Positions 1 to 7,851 of a stretch of 64,000 nucleotides of DNA are shown one piece after another. The position numbers were made by a program, and so were the translations under genes. A model generated the notes under the pieces. The model was given only the letters and a program-made list of their open reading frames with translations, was not told the origin of the DNA and searched no databases. The stretch lies in NCBI GenBank assembly GCA_002404755.1, contig DHKI01000014.1, positions 17,299 to 81,298 of the forward strand. The letters run 5' to 3'. Position 1 is the first letter of the stretch; the number at the start of each line of letters is the position of its first letter. Source of the DNA: Clostridiales bacterium UBA4698. GTDB taxonomy: Bacteria > Bacillota > Clostridia > TANB77 > UBA1234.

Positions 1-21
1 TTAAAATAAGTTAAATTTAAA

Positions 22-54
22 GTGTACCTTAACTTAAATTAAGTTAGGCTACAC
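22..54. repeat. Imperfect 16-bp inverted repeat at left of prophage
   Basis: The arms GTGTA..TAACTTAA (22-37) and TTAAGTTA..TACAC (39-54) pair with one mismatch and one G-T around a single central base. A second palindrome, TTAAATTTAA, lies at 11-20. No gene covers 1-179. The dyad could be an operator, a replication element or a packaging hairpin of the phage; the sequence alone does not decide. Confidence 0.5.
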
Positions 55-179
55 GCATTGAAAAAGACTAACTATCAACACTTATTTTTTTCATGCATGC
101 TTCCAAAGCCCAGATAGCAAAAGGCGCGCTTGTCTATCTGGAAATGGAAACAATTTTAAATTATAAGGAGGTGTTATAT

Positions 180-497
180 ATGTTTACAGCTAAGAAGCAA
201 GAAGCATATTTAAAAGGTTTTAAAATCGTAGAACCTGGAACATTTAAAAGTAAAGATGATGGACATGAAGTTGCTTATGATGGATATAGAGCAGTTATAT
301 TGTGTTTAAATAATAAAAATGGCGAATTAATTGATTGCCCTTGTAGAATTCCAAATGTTCCGCAAGGCGAAGAAATATACGTAAAATTAAGAAATTTGCC
401 TATCATGACTAAAATTTCAACAGATATTGAAATTCAATTCGGAAAAGATGGCAAATCACCAAAGTATTTTATAACAGGTTTTGAAGTTGCTAAATAA
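180..497 (+). CDS. Small phage protein, probable ssDNA-binding protein (gene V-like)
   Basis: A 105-residue soluble protein starting at the ATG that follows AAGGAGG with good spacing; an upstream extension to 93 lacks such a site. It is Lys-rich at the N-terminus (MFTAKKQEAYLKGFK) and rich in short beta-like segments, with no signal peptide or membrane segment. In filamentous phages a protein of this size encoded just before the coat gene usually coats the single-stranded genome. I recognise no diagnostic motif, so the function is inferred from size, composition and position. Confidence 0.55.
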   Translation: MFTAKKQEAYLKGFKIVEPGTFKSKDDGHEVAYDGYRAVILCLNNKNGELIDCPCRIPNVPQGEEIYVKLRNLPIMTKISTDIEIQFGKDGKSPKYFITGFEVAK

Positions 498-603
498 CGA
501 TATAAATTAGCGAAAGCTATTTATATAAAATTTACTAAAGATAAGTATATAAATGAGGGTCCCCCCTTTTTATATAAATATACTAAAGAAAGGAGTTTTG
601 CAC

Positions 604-897
604 ATGTCTAAACTAAAAGAATTACTAAAGAATAAGAAAATGTTTGTATGTATGGCTATGATGTGCTTATGTTTGGCATTAGGTTCTATCGCTTTTGCTG
701 GTAGTGGTGAATCTGCTGCATCAAATCTTGATTTTTCTGTTGTAACTAATGCTTTAACTGCAGCCGTTACACCTGCTGACATATTAACAATCATTTCTAA
801 AGTAATTGTAATTGGTATACCATTTGTTCTTGCATGGTTTGGTTTCAGATTTTTGTGGAGCAAATTCAGAGGTGCAGTTACTCGTGGAAAGATGTAG
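604..897 (+). CDS. Inovirus major coat protein precursor (pVIII-like)
   Basis: A 97-residue protein with a basic N-terminus, a hydrophobic signal segment (about residues 13-31) and a likely signal peptidase site after AFA. The mature chain is about 65 residues: an acidic/Ser-Ala amphipathic stretch, one membrane segment (about residues 60-85) and a basic tail (KFRGAVTRGKM). This is the standard layout of a filamentous-phage major coat protein, which sits in the inner membrane before assembly. The start follows AAGGAG. A strong GC-rich hairpin lies immediately downstream, as after gene VIII in Ff phages. Confidence 0.85.
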   Translation: MSKLKELLKNKKMFVCMAMMCLCLALGSIAFAGSGESAASNLDFSVVTNALTAAVTPADILTIISKVIVIGIPFVLAWFGFRFLWSKFRGAVTRGKM

Positions 898-903
898 GCT
901 TAT

Positions 904-921
904 GGGGGGATAACTCCCCCC
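904..921 (+). terminator. GC-rich hairpin after coat gene
   Basis: GGGGGG (904-909) pairs with CCCCCC (916-921) around a six-base loop and is followed by TTT. It lies between coat and Zot genes, where filamentous phages place a terminator that keeps coat expression high and assembly-gene expression low. Confidence 0.7.
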
Positions 922-945
922 TTTCCTATATTTTAGGAGGTTAAT

Positions 946-1692
946 ATGGCAGATTATTTAAAGGGTTCAATAAATCCTAAAAACCTTGTAGATACTGCTA
1001 AATATAATATTGAATTTAGAAAATCACATCCAGATTATTTTTATCCAGAAGGTTTAATATCTTTTTGTGGTTCTCAAGGTTCAGGGAAAACTTTATCGGC
1101 TGTGCAATACATCATAAAGATTTTAAAAGATTATCCTAAAGCTGTTTTGGTTACTAATGTTCATATAGATGGTATTAAAAATCAAGTCGTGGAGTATTCT
1201 TCACTTCAAGAACTTATAAATCTATTTGATTTGGTGCATAACGGCGAATATGGGGTTATTTATTTTATTGATGAAATACAAGTATTATTCAATGCTTTGC
1301 TTAGACGTAATTTAGATGTTAGGACATTAGAAACTATTTCACAACAACGTAAGCAAAGGAAACATATAATTGGAACCGCTCAAATATTCGCAAAAATCGA
1401 TAAGATTTTTAGGGAACAAATGCAAGGTGTTGTACTTTGTAACAAGTTTTTAAATTGCATTCAATATAATCAACGTATAGATGGTCAAAAGGTTGTTGAA
1501 GTAGATGGAAAGCTTAAGTACGATGTCGAACGTAATTATATATGGTTCCATAGTCCAAAACTTTATAATTTGTATGACACTTCAAAAATTATTTCTGCTT
1601 ATAAAAAAGAGTATGAAAATAATGCTTTTGATATGTCTGCACTTGAAAAAGTTTTGAAAGAAATTAACGAAGGGGGTACATGTAATGCCTGA
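946..1692 (+). CDS. Zot/pI-family morphogenesis ATPase
   Basis: A 248-residue protein with a Walker A motif GSQGSGKT (about residues 43-50) and a Walker B-like run VIYFIDEIQ (about 104-112), followed by a sensor-like QQRKQRKH segment. This is the pattern of the Zonula occludens toxin/gene I P-loop ATPases that drive filamentous-phage assembly and extrusion at the membrane. It is shorter than many Zot proteins and has no clear C-terminal membrane segment, so the periplasm-type domain is probably dispensable in this one-membrane host. The start follows TTAGGAGGT. It overlaps the next small gene by 8 bases. Confidence 0.88.
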   Translation: MADYLKGSINPKNLVDTAKYNIEFRKSHPDYFYPEGLISFCGSQGSGKTLSAVQYIIKILKDYPKAVLVTNVHIDGIKNQVVEYSSLQELINLFDLVHNGEYGVIYFIDEIQVLFNALLRRNLDVRTLETISQQRKQRKHIIGTAQIFAKIDKIFREQMQGVVLCNKFLNCIQYNQRIDGQKVVEVDGKLKYDVERNYIWFHSPKLYNLYDTSKIISAYKKEYENNAFDMSALEKVLKEINEGGTCNA

Positions 1693-1834
1693 TATAGATT
1701 ATCAAGAATTATTGGTTTTGATTGCTAGTATAATTAAAATTGCTTTACCTTTTGGTGTTATTACTGGTTTTGTAGAATGGGCAGTAACATTTTTCTTAAA
1801 ATGTGTATTCCCTAGAAGATTTAAGGGGGATTGA
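1685..1834 (+). CDS. Small phage membrane protein
   Basis: A 49-residue protein starting MPDIDYQELL with one long hydrophobic segment (about residues 9-40) and a basic end (FPRRFKGD). It overlaps the end of the Zot gene and is preceded by GGGGG. Size and topology fit a minor coat protein of pVII/pIX type or a membrane partner of the Zot ATPase. No sequence match is recognised. Confidence 0.65.
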   Translation: MPDIDYQELLVLIASIIKIALPFGVITGFVEWAVTFFLKCVFPRRFKGD

Positions 1835-1836
1835 TT

Positions 1837-2019
1837 ATGCCAGTAGACAATTATGAAACTTTAGTTAGTGAAGTTTCTAGTACAAATGAATTATTAGAAG
1901 AACAGAATATAAAAATTGACAATTTTAACTCTACAGTTTCAATTTTATTATTTGCTGTTCTTTTTTTTAAAGCTGGAGAGTTTATTCATAGGATTTTTGT
2001 TCGTTTTTATAAGTATTAG
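1837..2019 (+). CDS. Small phage membrane protein
   Basis: A 60-residue protein. The ATG at 1837 sits about seven bases after AGGGGGA, so I prefer it to the TTG at 1831. The first half is acidic and coiled-coil-like (VSSTNELLEEQNIKIDNF) and the second half holds one membrane segment with a basic end. It sits in the block of small coat and membrane genes; the exact role is unknown. Confidence 0.6.
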   Translation: MPVDNYETLVSEVSSTNELLEEQNIKIDNFNSTVSILLFAVLFFKAGEFIHRIFVRFYKY

Positions 2020-2028
2020 GAGGTTTTT

Positions 2029-2199
2029 ATGAAAAGAGATTGTTTTGCATATGTTAGCGATAAAAAATGTAATGCTTTATATGAAACTAATTGTTGTATC
2101 TGCAATTTTTATAAACCTAAAAAGAAATATTTAGAAGAGTTATCAAAATTGACAGAATATTCCCCATTAAAAGGTGGTAATAGGCATTTAGGACGTTAG
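2029..2199 (+). CDS. Small Cys-rich phage protein
   Basis: A 56-residue protein preceded by TTAGGAGG. Five cysteines (residues 5, 14, 22, 23, 25) form a C-x8-C-x7-CCxC pattern followed by FYKPKKK, which suggests a small zinc-binding module. Similar short CxAL..C..CxFYK proteins are common in phages and mobile elements of Firmicutes. It is tightly linked to the adhesin gene downstream. Function unknown. Confidence 0.6.
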   Translation: MKRDCFAYVSDKKCNALYETNCCICNFYKPKKKYLEELSKLTEYSPLKGGNRHLGR

Positions 2200-2214
2200 G
2201 TGGTGTTTATACTA

Positions 2215-4200
2215 ATGAAGAAATTTATATATACATTTTTAATTGCATTAAGCTTGCTAGGAATAACAAGTTGTTGTTTTGCCTCTGCTAATTGGGGTGT
2301 TTATGATTTAGAGAAGTTTTTAAGTTGTTATGGCTATGATTTTGATTTTGCTAATGCAAATTATACGAATAATTATAAATATTCAAATTTGCAGTCTAAT
2401 ATAAGTAGGTCTGACTATCCGTTAATAGTTTTTGATATGAGAAATGGTGGAAGTTTTTATCCTTCTAACAACTCTGTACCTTGTGATTTTGTTTTTTTTA
2501 ATGCTTATAATGCTGTTTCATCATCTAGTAAACTTATTTTAACTAAAAATGCTTCTGGAGATTATTTTTATTATTTTGGTTATGGTTCATATGGTTATGC
2601 TGTAGATATCGATAATAATACTGTTTATTGTTCTTTTAATGCCTATTATACAAATGATTATTGGAACGAAAGAAATTTAAAGGTTTCCCATGAAGAATTT
2701 GTTTCAACTGCCTTTCAAGAATATTTAATAAAAAGATATGGTTTAATTTACACAGAGACAACAATTTATGCTAATGATGGTAAGACTCCTCTTATTGTTC
2801 CACAAGGTGGGGAAATAAAACAATCTTCTTTTAATGATGTTGCTTATAAAGGCAAAATCACTTATGGTGCCACAACAGAAACTACTAATATAACTTATAC
2901 TAGTGGTTTTACTGCTGATACTAATTATGATTTGTTTTTAGAAGTTTATAAACTTGGTGATAGTTACGATAACGGTATAACTGCTTATCCTGTGGATACT
3001 ATCGATTTAGGTACTGTATCTACTTCTGTTACTAGTAAAAAAATAGATATAAAGAAGGCTTCAAGTAGTTCTTTTTATGTTTATAAACTGTGTGTAGGTA
3101 AAAATAATTTTGACACTTCTGGTACTAATGATGTTTATTTATCTACTAAATGGTTATTATTCAATGATAATATTGTAAGAAGATATAAAGATTTCTCTCG
3201 ATGTCATACTATGCGATTTTTAAGTTTGATTGCTTATGATTATGGTTATAACTATGACGATGAAGATACTTCAGATGTTCCTGGTTCTGATACTGAATAT
3301 TTTTTCAATTATCCTTATGTTATTTCTTCACCTGGTGGACGTTGGAGTGGAGATAACTTATCATTTAAAATTGGTTATAAATTTGAAGAATTTGGTGTCG
3401 ATATTGATACTTGCTATTTGTATTTTGAAAAGTATGGTATAAATGGCTCTGGTGAGCTCTTTTTAATAGATACTTTAACGATACGTCCTTTTGATACTAA
3501 ATATTATAATTTTGATGAATTTTATTATGAGTTTGATGTTTTAGATTTTGATAATTCTTCTGCTCCGTTTTTTAAATGTGATGAAGGTGTATCTTATTGT
3601 TATATTCCATATTTAAGAAGTAATTATGGTAGTGGATTATATCCAGAATATTCTTATAAATGTATTTATTTTTATACTAATGAATTTGCTTTTAATATGG
3701 CAACTTTTGACGATATTATTACAAAGGACGATAAAGATGGCTTTGTTAGTAAATTATTAAATGTATTCAAAGGGTGTTTTATTCCTTCTTCTGAATTTAT
3801 GACATCATACTGGAATGAATTGTATTTGTTTTTTAAAGTTAAACTAGGGTTTTTATGGGATTTGGTAATGTTTTTTCCAGAATTAATAAATAATATTATT
3901 TCTGTTTTAAAAGCAGAATTATTACTAACTTCATTTACAACTCCAGAGCTTAGTATCCCTACTTTTATGGGTGATGGTAGTGAGGTTGTTATACTAGAAA
4001 GTATTACTTTTTCACCATATGAATACTGGGGGCAAAGTAAAGTTTTTGCTGATTTATATACGTTATATTTAAATTTAATGGACTTTTTAGTCTTTTTTGC
4101 ATTGTTTAATTATGGACTTGTAGTTGTTGCTAAAATTTTAGGTTTTTGGGTTCCTGAAGCAAGTAGTGATAGTTCTAAAAAATCTACAAAAAAGGAGTGA
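2215..4200 (+). CDS. pIII-like minor coat/adsorption protein
   Basis: A 661-residue secreted protein. The N-terminus MKKFIYTFLIALSLLG is a signal peptide with a likely cleavage near CCFASA. The body is very rich in Tyr, Asn, Asp and Ser, as expected of a surface-binding protein. The C-terminal 120 residues hold several hydrophobic segments, the last near YGLVVVAKILGFWV, followed by a Ser/Lys tail. Secreted N-terminal domains with a C-terminal membrane anchor match pIII, which attaches the virion to its receptor. I chose the ATG at 2215 because the signal peptide begins there; GTG codons at 2200/2203 overlap the ribosome site. Confidence 0.72.
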   Translation: MKKFIYTFLIALSLLGITSCCFASANWGVYDLEKFLSCYGYDFDFANANYTNNYKYSNLQSNISRSDYPLIVFDMRNGGSFYPSNNSVPCDFVFFNAYNAVSSSSKLILTKNASGDYFYYFGYGSYGYAVDIDNNTVYCSFNAYYTNDYWNERNLKVSHEEFVSTAFQEYLIKRYGLIYTETTIYANDGKTPLIVPQGGEIKQSSFNDVAYKGKITYGATTETTNITYTSGFTADTNYDLFLEVYKLGDSYDNGITAYPVDTIDLGTVSTSVTSKKIDIKKASSSSFYVYKLCVGKNNFDTSGTNDVYLSTKWLLFNDNIVRRYKDFSRCHTMRFLSLIAYDYGYNYDDEDTSDVPGSDTEYFFNYPYVISSPGGRWSGDNLSFKIGYKFEEFGVDIDTCYLYFEKYGINGSGELFLIDTLTIRPFDTKYYNFDEFYYEFDVLDFDNSSAPFFKCDEGVSYCYIPYLRSNYGSGLYPEYSYKCIYFYTNEFAFNMATFDDIITKDDKDGFVSKLLNVFKGCFIPSSEFMTSYWNELYLFFKVKLGFLWDLVMFFPELINNIISVLKAELLLTSFTTPELSIPTFMGDGSEVVILESITFSPYEYWGQSKVFADLYTLYLNLMDFLVFFALFNYGLVVVAKILGFWVPEASSDSSKKSTKKE

Positions 4201-4204
4201 TTGT

Positions 4205-4477
4205 ATGGTTGTTTCTGGTATTTTAATAATTTTTGGTAAATTGCTCGAAGGCATGTTTTCAATTCTTCCAGCATTACCTCAAGTCGCTTGGCTTTCTACG
4301 ATATTAACTTTTTTTAATAGTACTATTTGTAAAGGTATTCCTCTACTTTGTTTTTTTATAAGACCAGAAACCTTAATTATAGGTTTTAGTACTGCGTCTG
4401 TTTTGTTTGTATTTCAATATACATATTTTTTAATTTTATGGGTAGCTAAAAAGCTTCCTGTTGTTAATATAAAATAG
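4205..4477 (+). CDS. pVI-like minor coat protein
   Basis: A 90-residue, strongly hydrophobic protein with about three membrane segments and the ending AKKLPVVNIK. The start follows AAAGGAG and lies five bases after the pIII-like gene, so the pair is translationally linked. In filamentous phages gene VI follows gene III and its product caps the virion end with pIII. The assignment rests on position and hydrophobicity. Confidence 0.65.
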   Translation: MVVSGILIIFGKLLEGMFSILPALPQVAWLSTILTFFNSTICKGIPLLCFFIRPETLIIGFSTASVLFVFQYTYFLILWVAKKLPVVNIK

Positions 4478-4479
4478 CA

Positions 4480-4519
4480 ACTTTGCGGTAGTGCCAGCTT
4501 GCTGGCACTGCAGCAAAGT
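4480..4519. repeat. Long near-perfect hairpin in prophage
   Basis: ACTTTGC (4480-4486) pairs with GCAAAGT (4513-4519), and AGTGCCAGC (4490-4498) pairs with GCTGGCACT (4501-4509). The three-base joints GGT/GCA add one G-C pair and a wobble. It is GC-rich in an AT-rich phage and lies between two genes with no T-run after it. A packaging signal or single-strand origin is more likely than a terminator. Confidence 0.75.
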
Positions 4520-4541
4520 GCGTTTAAAGGAAGGTGTTTTA

Positions 4542-4814
4542 ATGGAAATAATAGAATTGTTAAATTTTTTATGGGATATAATTGTTGGACTGGTTTTTAT
4601 TTATATAATGGTTAATATTACTGATGCTTTTATAGATAATCTTATGGCTGAAAGAGATTTAAAAGATGCAAAAGCTAGTTTAATTCGTAAGAAAACATGG
4701 TTAGAAAGTAGAAAAATAGACTTAATTGAAAATATTATAAATAATTCGTCTAATTTAGATATAAATTTTAATGTTAATTTTAATGATGATTTAGATGATG
4801 AATATGAAGAATAA
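4542..4814 (+). CDS. Small phage membrane protein with charged tail
   Basis: A 90-residue protein with one membrane segment (about residues 8-29), then a charged helical stretch (AERDLKDAKASLIRKK) and a very acidic Asn/Asp-rich end (DDLDDEYEE). The ATG at 4542 follows AAAGGAAGGTG. It could be a minor virion or assembly protein. It overlaps the next tiny gene by 11 bases. Confidence 0.6.
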   Translation: MEIIELLNFLWDIIVGLVFIYIMVNITDAFIDNLMAERDLKDAKASLIRKKTWLESRKIDLIENIINNSSNLDINFNVNFNDDLDDEYEE

Positions 4815-4929
4815 AAGTTTTAGTTCGCAAGATATAAAAACTTTAAAAAAGATTTATGAGTTTTTGTTATCTAAAAATAAATTTGAATTTGCATCTTTAA
4901 TAATGGATATTATACTTGATGCTGATTAA
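4804..4929 (+). CDS. Hypothetical 41-residue phage protein
   Basis: A short open frame, MKNKSFSSQDIKTLKK..., overlapping the previous gene in another frame. It looks helical and amphipathic and has no membrane segment. There is no good ribosome site because the start lies inside the previous gene; translational coupling is possible. Weakly supported. Confidence 0.35.
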   Translation: MKNKSFSSQDIKTLKKIYEFLLSKNKFEFASLIMDIILDAD

Positions 4930-4976
4930 CATAATTTTTTAAAAGGTGTGATTTTTGATGGTTTACCATAATTTTT

Positions 4977-5074
4977 ACTCGCCGGTCCCCCAGTAACACC
5001 CGGCGAGTGTCCCGATTTAGGGAATTTTCGTTTACATAATGCAAAATTTATACTTGCATTATAATTTACATAAT
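4977..5074. other. Hairpin-rich noncoding region, candidate phage replication origin
   Basis: Between the virion genes and rep, this stretch has a perfect 9-bp GC-rich hairpin (ACTCGCCGG 4977-4985 with CCGGCGAGT 5000-5008), a small TCCC/GGGA hairpin (5010-5022), a perfect 9-bp inverted repeat (ATAATGCAA 5036-5044 with TTGCATTAT 5054-5062) and a 10-bp direct repeat TTTACATAAT at 5031 and 5065. Filamentous phages place their nick site and strand origins in such an intergenic region beside the initiator gene. Which hairpin is nicked cannot be told. Confidence 0.62.
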
Positions 5075-5097
5075 TAGAAAAAGCGAGGTAATTTTTT

Positions 5098-6141
5098 ATG
5101 ATTGATACAGTAAAAATTTATACCCGTATTGATGAACATATTTATAAAATAATTCGTTTTAATTCTAACATAAAATGCATGTACAATAAAGCATCAGGTG
5201 AAGTTTTTTATGAGATTATAAACGATAGTCTTGAAGGTACATATGATAGTAGGCTTAGTGTTCGTGTTTTTAGTGGTTCTAAGTATGGATTTATATATAA
5301 AAATAGTTATTGTTTAGAGATTGAAGGTAGTTATCATAAAATAATGAAAGGGCAAAATGCATTTAATGGTTATTATAGTATTCAAGAAATCACAAATGGT
5401 TTTATTACTCTAGTAGAAAATGCATATAATATTACTCTTCCTTCACTCAATCATTGGTTTTTATGCAGAGCAGATTTAACTAAATGTTTTGATTTATATA
5501 ATCAAAATAATGTTTGCAAATATATAAATTCTTTAAGATATTTATCTTATCCGCGTAGAAATATAAAATTTTTTGAAAATGAAACATTATATTGTGCAGG
5601 AGATGTCAGCACTTTAAAAATATATAATAAGTATTTAGAATTTTGTAAAAATGACAAATTTAAGGTTTCTAAGTTTACTAATATTTTTGATATAACAACA
5701 AAAATACAAGGTTTTGTTAGATTTGAATGTGAAATTAAAAAAAAGAAGTTAATGACAATTTATAATAAAAAATATTTAAGAGTTACGTTGATTAATTATA
5801 AGGATTTAGAGAAAGTATGGAGTGATGAATTTATGAAGATATTAAAATTTGATAAAGAAACGTACGAACGTGTAAAAACTAAAGAAGAAGTTGTCGAAAG
5901 ATTAAATAAAAATTTTAAAGCAGGAAAAGCTTTGAGATTGTACCAATTTTTTATAACGATAATAAATGACGGATATAATGATGTGAAAAACAAGACTTCA
6001 AGTACTTCATTTTATAGAAATATAAGTGATTTAAAATCTGTTGGCATTGATTTTTCTCAGAATAATTTTGAAGAAATTCCCAGGCTAGATTTAAACAATA
6101 TAATAGATTTTGATCCATTTGTTTGGCAGGAGGTTATCTGA
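5098..6141 (+). CDS. Rolling-circle replication initiator (gene II / Phage_CRI type)
   Basis: A 347-residue protein beginning MIDTVKIYTRID, the typical opening of filamentous-phage gene II/X replication proteins. Central segments WFLCRADLTKCFDLY and STLKIYNKYLEFCK fit the conserved RxD and Tyr-containing blocks of that family, whose members nick one strand to start rolling-circle replication. The C-terminal part is Lys-rich. It sits directly downstream of the hairpin region, as expected for an initiator next to its origin. No membrane segment. Confidence 0.78.
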   Translation: MIDTVKIYTRIDEHIYKIIRFNSNIKCMYNKASGEVFYEIINDSLEGTYDSRLSVRVFSGSKYGFIYKNSYCLEIEGSYHKIMKGQNAFNGYYSIQEITNGFITLVENAYNITLPSLNHWFLCRADLTKCFDLYNQNNVCKYINSLRYLSYPRRNIKFFENETLYCAGDVSTLKIYNKYLEFCKNDKFKVSKFTNIFDITTKIQGFVRFECEIKKKKLMTIYNKKYLRVTLINYKDLEKVWSDEFMKILKFDKETYERVKTKEEVVERLNKNFKAGKALRLYQFFITIINDGYNDVKNKTSSTSFYRNISDLKSVGIDFSQNNFEEIPRLDLNNIIDFDPFVWQEVI

Positions 6142-6142
6142 T

Positions 6143-6361
6143 ATGCTTAGTTATATAATAACCTATAAAAATGGTAGCAGATTGGGTGCACTATGTACAG
6201 ACTTTAGAATAAAAGACAATCTTTTGATTATAGAGGGGTATGACGACGTTAATTATGCAGATGGTCTGGAAAGAAAACATTGGATGTCAAGGGTTGAGTG
6301 GTCAGAAATAAAAGAATTTAAGGTAGAAGTTTTGACGGATGATGAAATAGATAACATTTAA
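6143..6361 (+). CDS. Hypothetical small phage protein
   Basis: A 72-residue soluble protein starting one base after the rep stop; its ribosome site (GGCAGGAGG) lies inside the end of rep, so it is probably coupled. It looks like a small beta-rich fold with an acidic tail (EVLTDDEIDNI). I do not recognise it. In this position phages often encode a regulator or a second ssDNA-related protein. Confidence 0.6.
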   Translation: MLSYIITYKNGSRLGALCTDFRIKDNLLIIEGYDDVNYADGLERKHWMSRVEWSEIKEFKVEVLTDDEIDNI

Positions 6362-6428
6362 AATATATCAGATAATAAAAAAATTATAAAAGAAAGCGAT
6401 TACAATCCTATAGAATGGAAGTGATTTT

Positions 6429-7304
6429 ATGAGATTATCTAACGCATTAGATTTGTTTTTTAACGATTTAATTGTTAGAGGTATGCAAAAAGATACTATA
6501 AGAGCATATAAAACGCAAATAATGCCTTTTATTAAGTTTACAAACAATATTTGTATAGATAATATAAATTATGATACATATTGCGATTATATTCGTTTTT
6601 TAAGAAATAAAAATTTGAGCATGACAACAATACATACATATGCTAATTCATTAAAAGTATTTTTTAGATTTTTATATAAAAACTCTTATATGAAAGTTAA
6701 TTTAGCTGATATTATTGTCCTTCCTCGTGCTTATAAAACAGAACCTAATATTTTAAATCCAGATATTATTCTAAAAATAATAAATGAATATGATTTAACT
6801 GATATGATAGCTTGCAGAAATATTTTGATTTTAATATTAGCTTTTGATTGTGGACTTCGTCGTTCTGAGATTTGCAGGCTTAAAATAGAAGATTTCATGT
6901 TTGACAGTAATGTTTTTAAAGTATCTGGTAAAGGTAATAAGAATAGAATTGTGCCTATTTCTGAAACATTAGCCTTTTATTTAGAAAAATATTTATCTTT
7001 TAGAGAGAATACAAACGGTCCATTATTATTAACAAAAGATGAAAAAGAGTTAACAAGCTATGCTCTCAGCTCATTATTCAGAAGAATTAAGAAAAAATAT
7101 AAGCTAAGCAAGTTTAACCCACATTTGTTAAGACATAGTTATGCAACATTATTTTTATTGAATGGTGGAGATTCACTCGCACTTCAAAGGCTTTTAGGTC
7201 ACACAACGTTAACAATGACTAATAGATATGTGCATTTGGCACAAAGTTTAAAGATTGCAGAGCAAAAAAAATATAGCCCACTGACTAAAAATGGGCTACA
7301 TTAA
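6429..7304 (+). CDS. Tyrosine recombinase (phage integrase, XerC/D-like)
   Basis: A 291-residue integrase with an N-terminal SAM-like core-binding domain (about 1-85) and a C-terminal catalytic domain. Catalytic motifs are visible: Arg in DCGLRRSEICRL, HLLRHSYAT (His-x-x-Arg) and LGHTTLTMTNRYVHL with the His and nucleophilic Tyr. The start follows GGAAGTG. The gene ends at tRNA-Thr, so it most likely recombines into the tRNA 3' end. Its last codons contain TAGCCCA/TGGGCTA (7274-7280/7292-7298), a possible terminator overlapping the stop. Confidence 0.92.
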   Translation: MRLSNALDLFFNDLIVRGMQKDTIRAYKTQIMPFIKFTNNICIDNINYDTYCDYIRFLRNKNLSMTTIHTYANSLKVFFRFLYKNSYMKVNLADIIVLPRAYKTEPNILNPDIILKIINEYDLTDMIACRNILILILAFDCGLRRSEICRLKIEDFMFDSNVFKVSGKGNKNRIVPISETLAFYLEKYLSFRENTNGPLLLTKDEKELTSYALSSLFRRIKKKYKLSKFNPHLLRHSYATLFLLNGGDSLALQRLLGHTTLTMTNRYVHLAQSLKIAEQKKYSPLTKNGLH

Positions 7305-7318
7305 ATCTTTAAAACCAT

Positions 7319-7394
<76 letters not shown>

Positions 7395-7423
7395 AACTAC
7401 TATTTATTATACAAGTTTAATCA

Positions 7424-7454
7424 ATAAAAGCAAGTGTTTTTTTCTTGCTTTTAT
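7424..7454. terminator. Hairpin between tRNA-Thr and membrane protein gene
   Basis: ATAAAAGCAAG (7424-7434) pairs perfectly with CTTGCTTTTAT (7444-7454) around a T-rich loop. It overlaps the stop codon of the minus-strand gene at 7451 and probably ends that transcript. Confidence 0.5.
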
Positions 7455-7765
7455 GAATTTTTATTTTCAGTTAAAATTGTACGTTTTTCTTCTTTTGGTT
7501 CAAGATTATTTTTATCATTTTGATTAGATAAAAATATATCTAATTTCCTAATTGTTCCAAGTTTAGCAATTTGAATTTCTATTATTAAAAGTATGACCAC
7601 TGCTGGGAATAGTTCTATTAGTAATAAGCATATAAATAATCTAATTTCATTCAAAAATACAGATACGCTTAAACATATCAGTGGAAGTATTGCAAAAAAA
7701 ATTATTATATATATATTTAACAAAATTTCACATTTCTTTATTAATCTACTGTAATCATCATTCAT
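7451..7765 (-). CDS. Hypothetical membrane protein
   Basis: A 104-residue protein with two membrane segments (about residues 15-38 and 42-65) and a charged tail (KNNLEPKEEKRTILTENKNS). The start follows AAAGGAGAA. It stands alone between tRNA-Thr and gatB. Not recognised; the topology suggests a small inner-membrane protein. Confidence 0.65.
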   Translation of the reverse strand: MNDDYSRLIKKCEILLNIYIIIFFAILPLICLSVSVFLNEIRLFICLLLIELFPAVVILLIIEIQIAKLGTIRKLDIFLSNQNDKNNLEPKEEKRTILTENKNS

Positions 7766-7812
7766 ATTTCATTCTCCTTTTTCTTTTGTATGGTCAGACT
7801 TTTTTTAGAAAA

Positions 7813-7842
7813 GAGACAACCATCTTTTAAAATGATTGTCTC
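7813..7842 (-). terminator. Terminator of the gatCAB operon
   Basis: GAGACAA (7813-7819) pairs with TTGTCTC (7836-7842), and the stem extends inward through wobble pairs. On the minus strand it is followed by a T-rich stretch just after gatB. Confidence 0.75.
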
Positions 7843-7851
7843 ATACTTTCT

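Noticed and set aside
1..100. attL of the prophage at the left edge
   Set aside because: No match to the tRNA-Thr 3' end or integrase-side sequence is visible in the first 100 bases.
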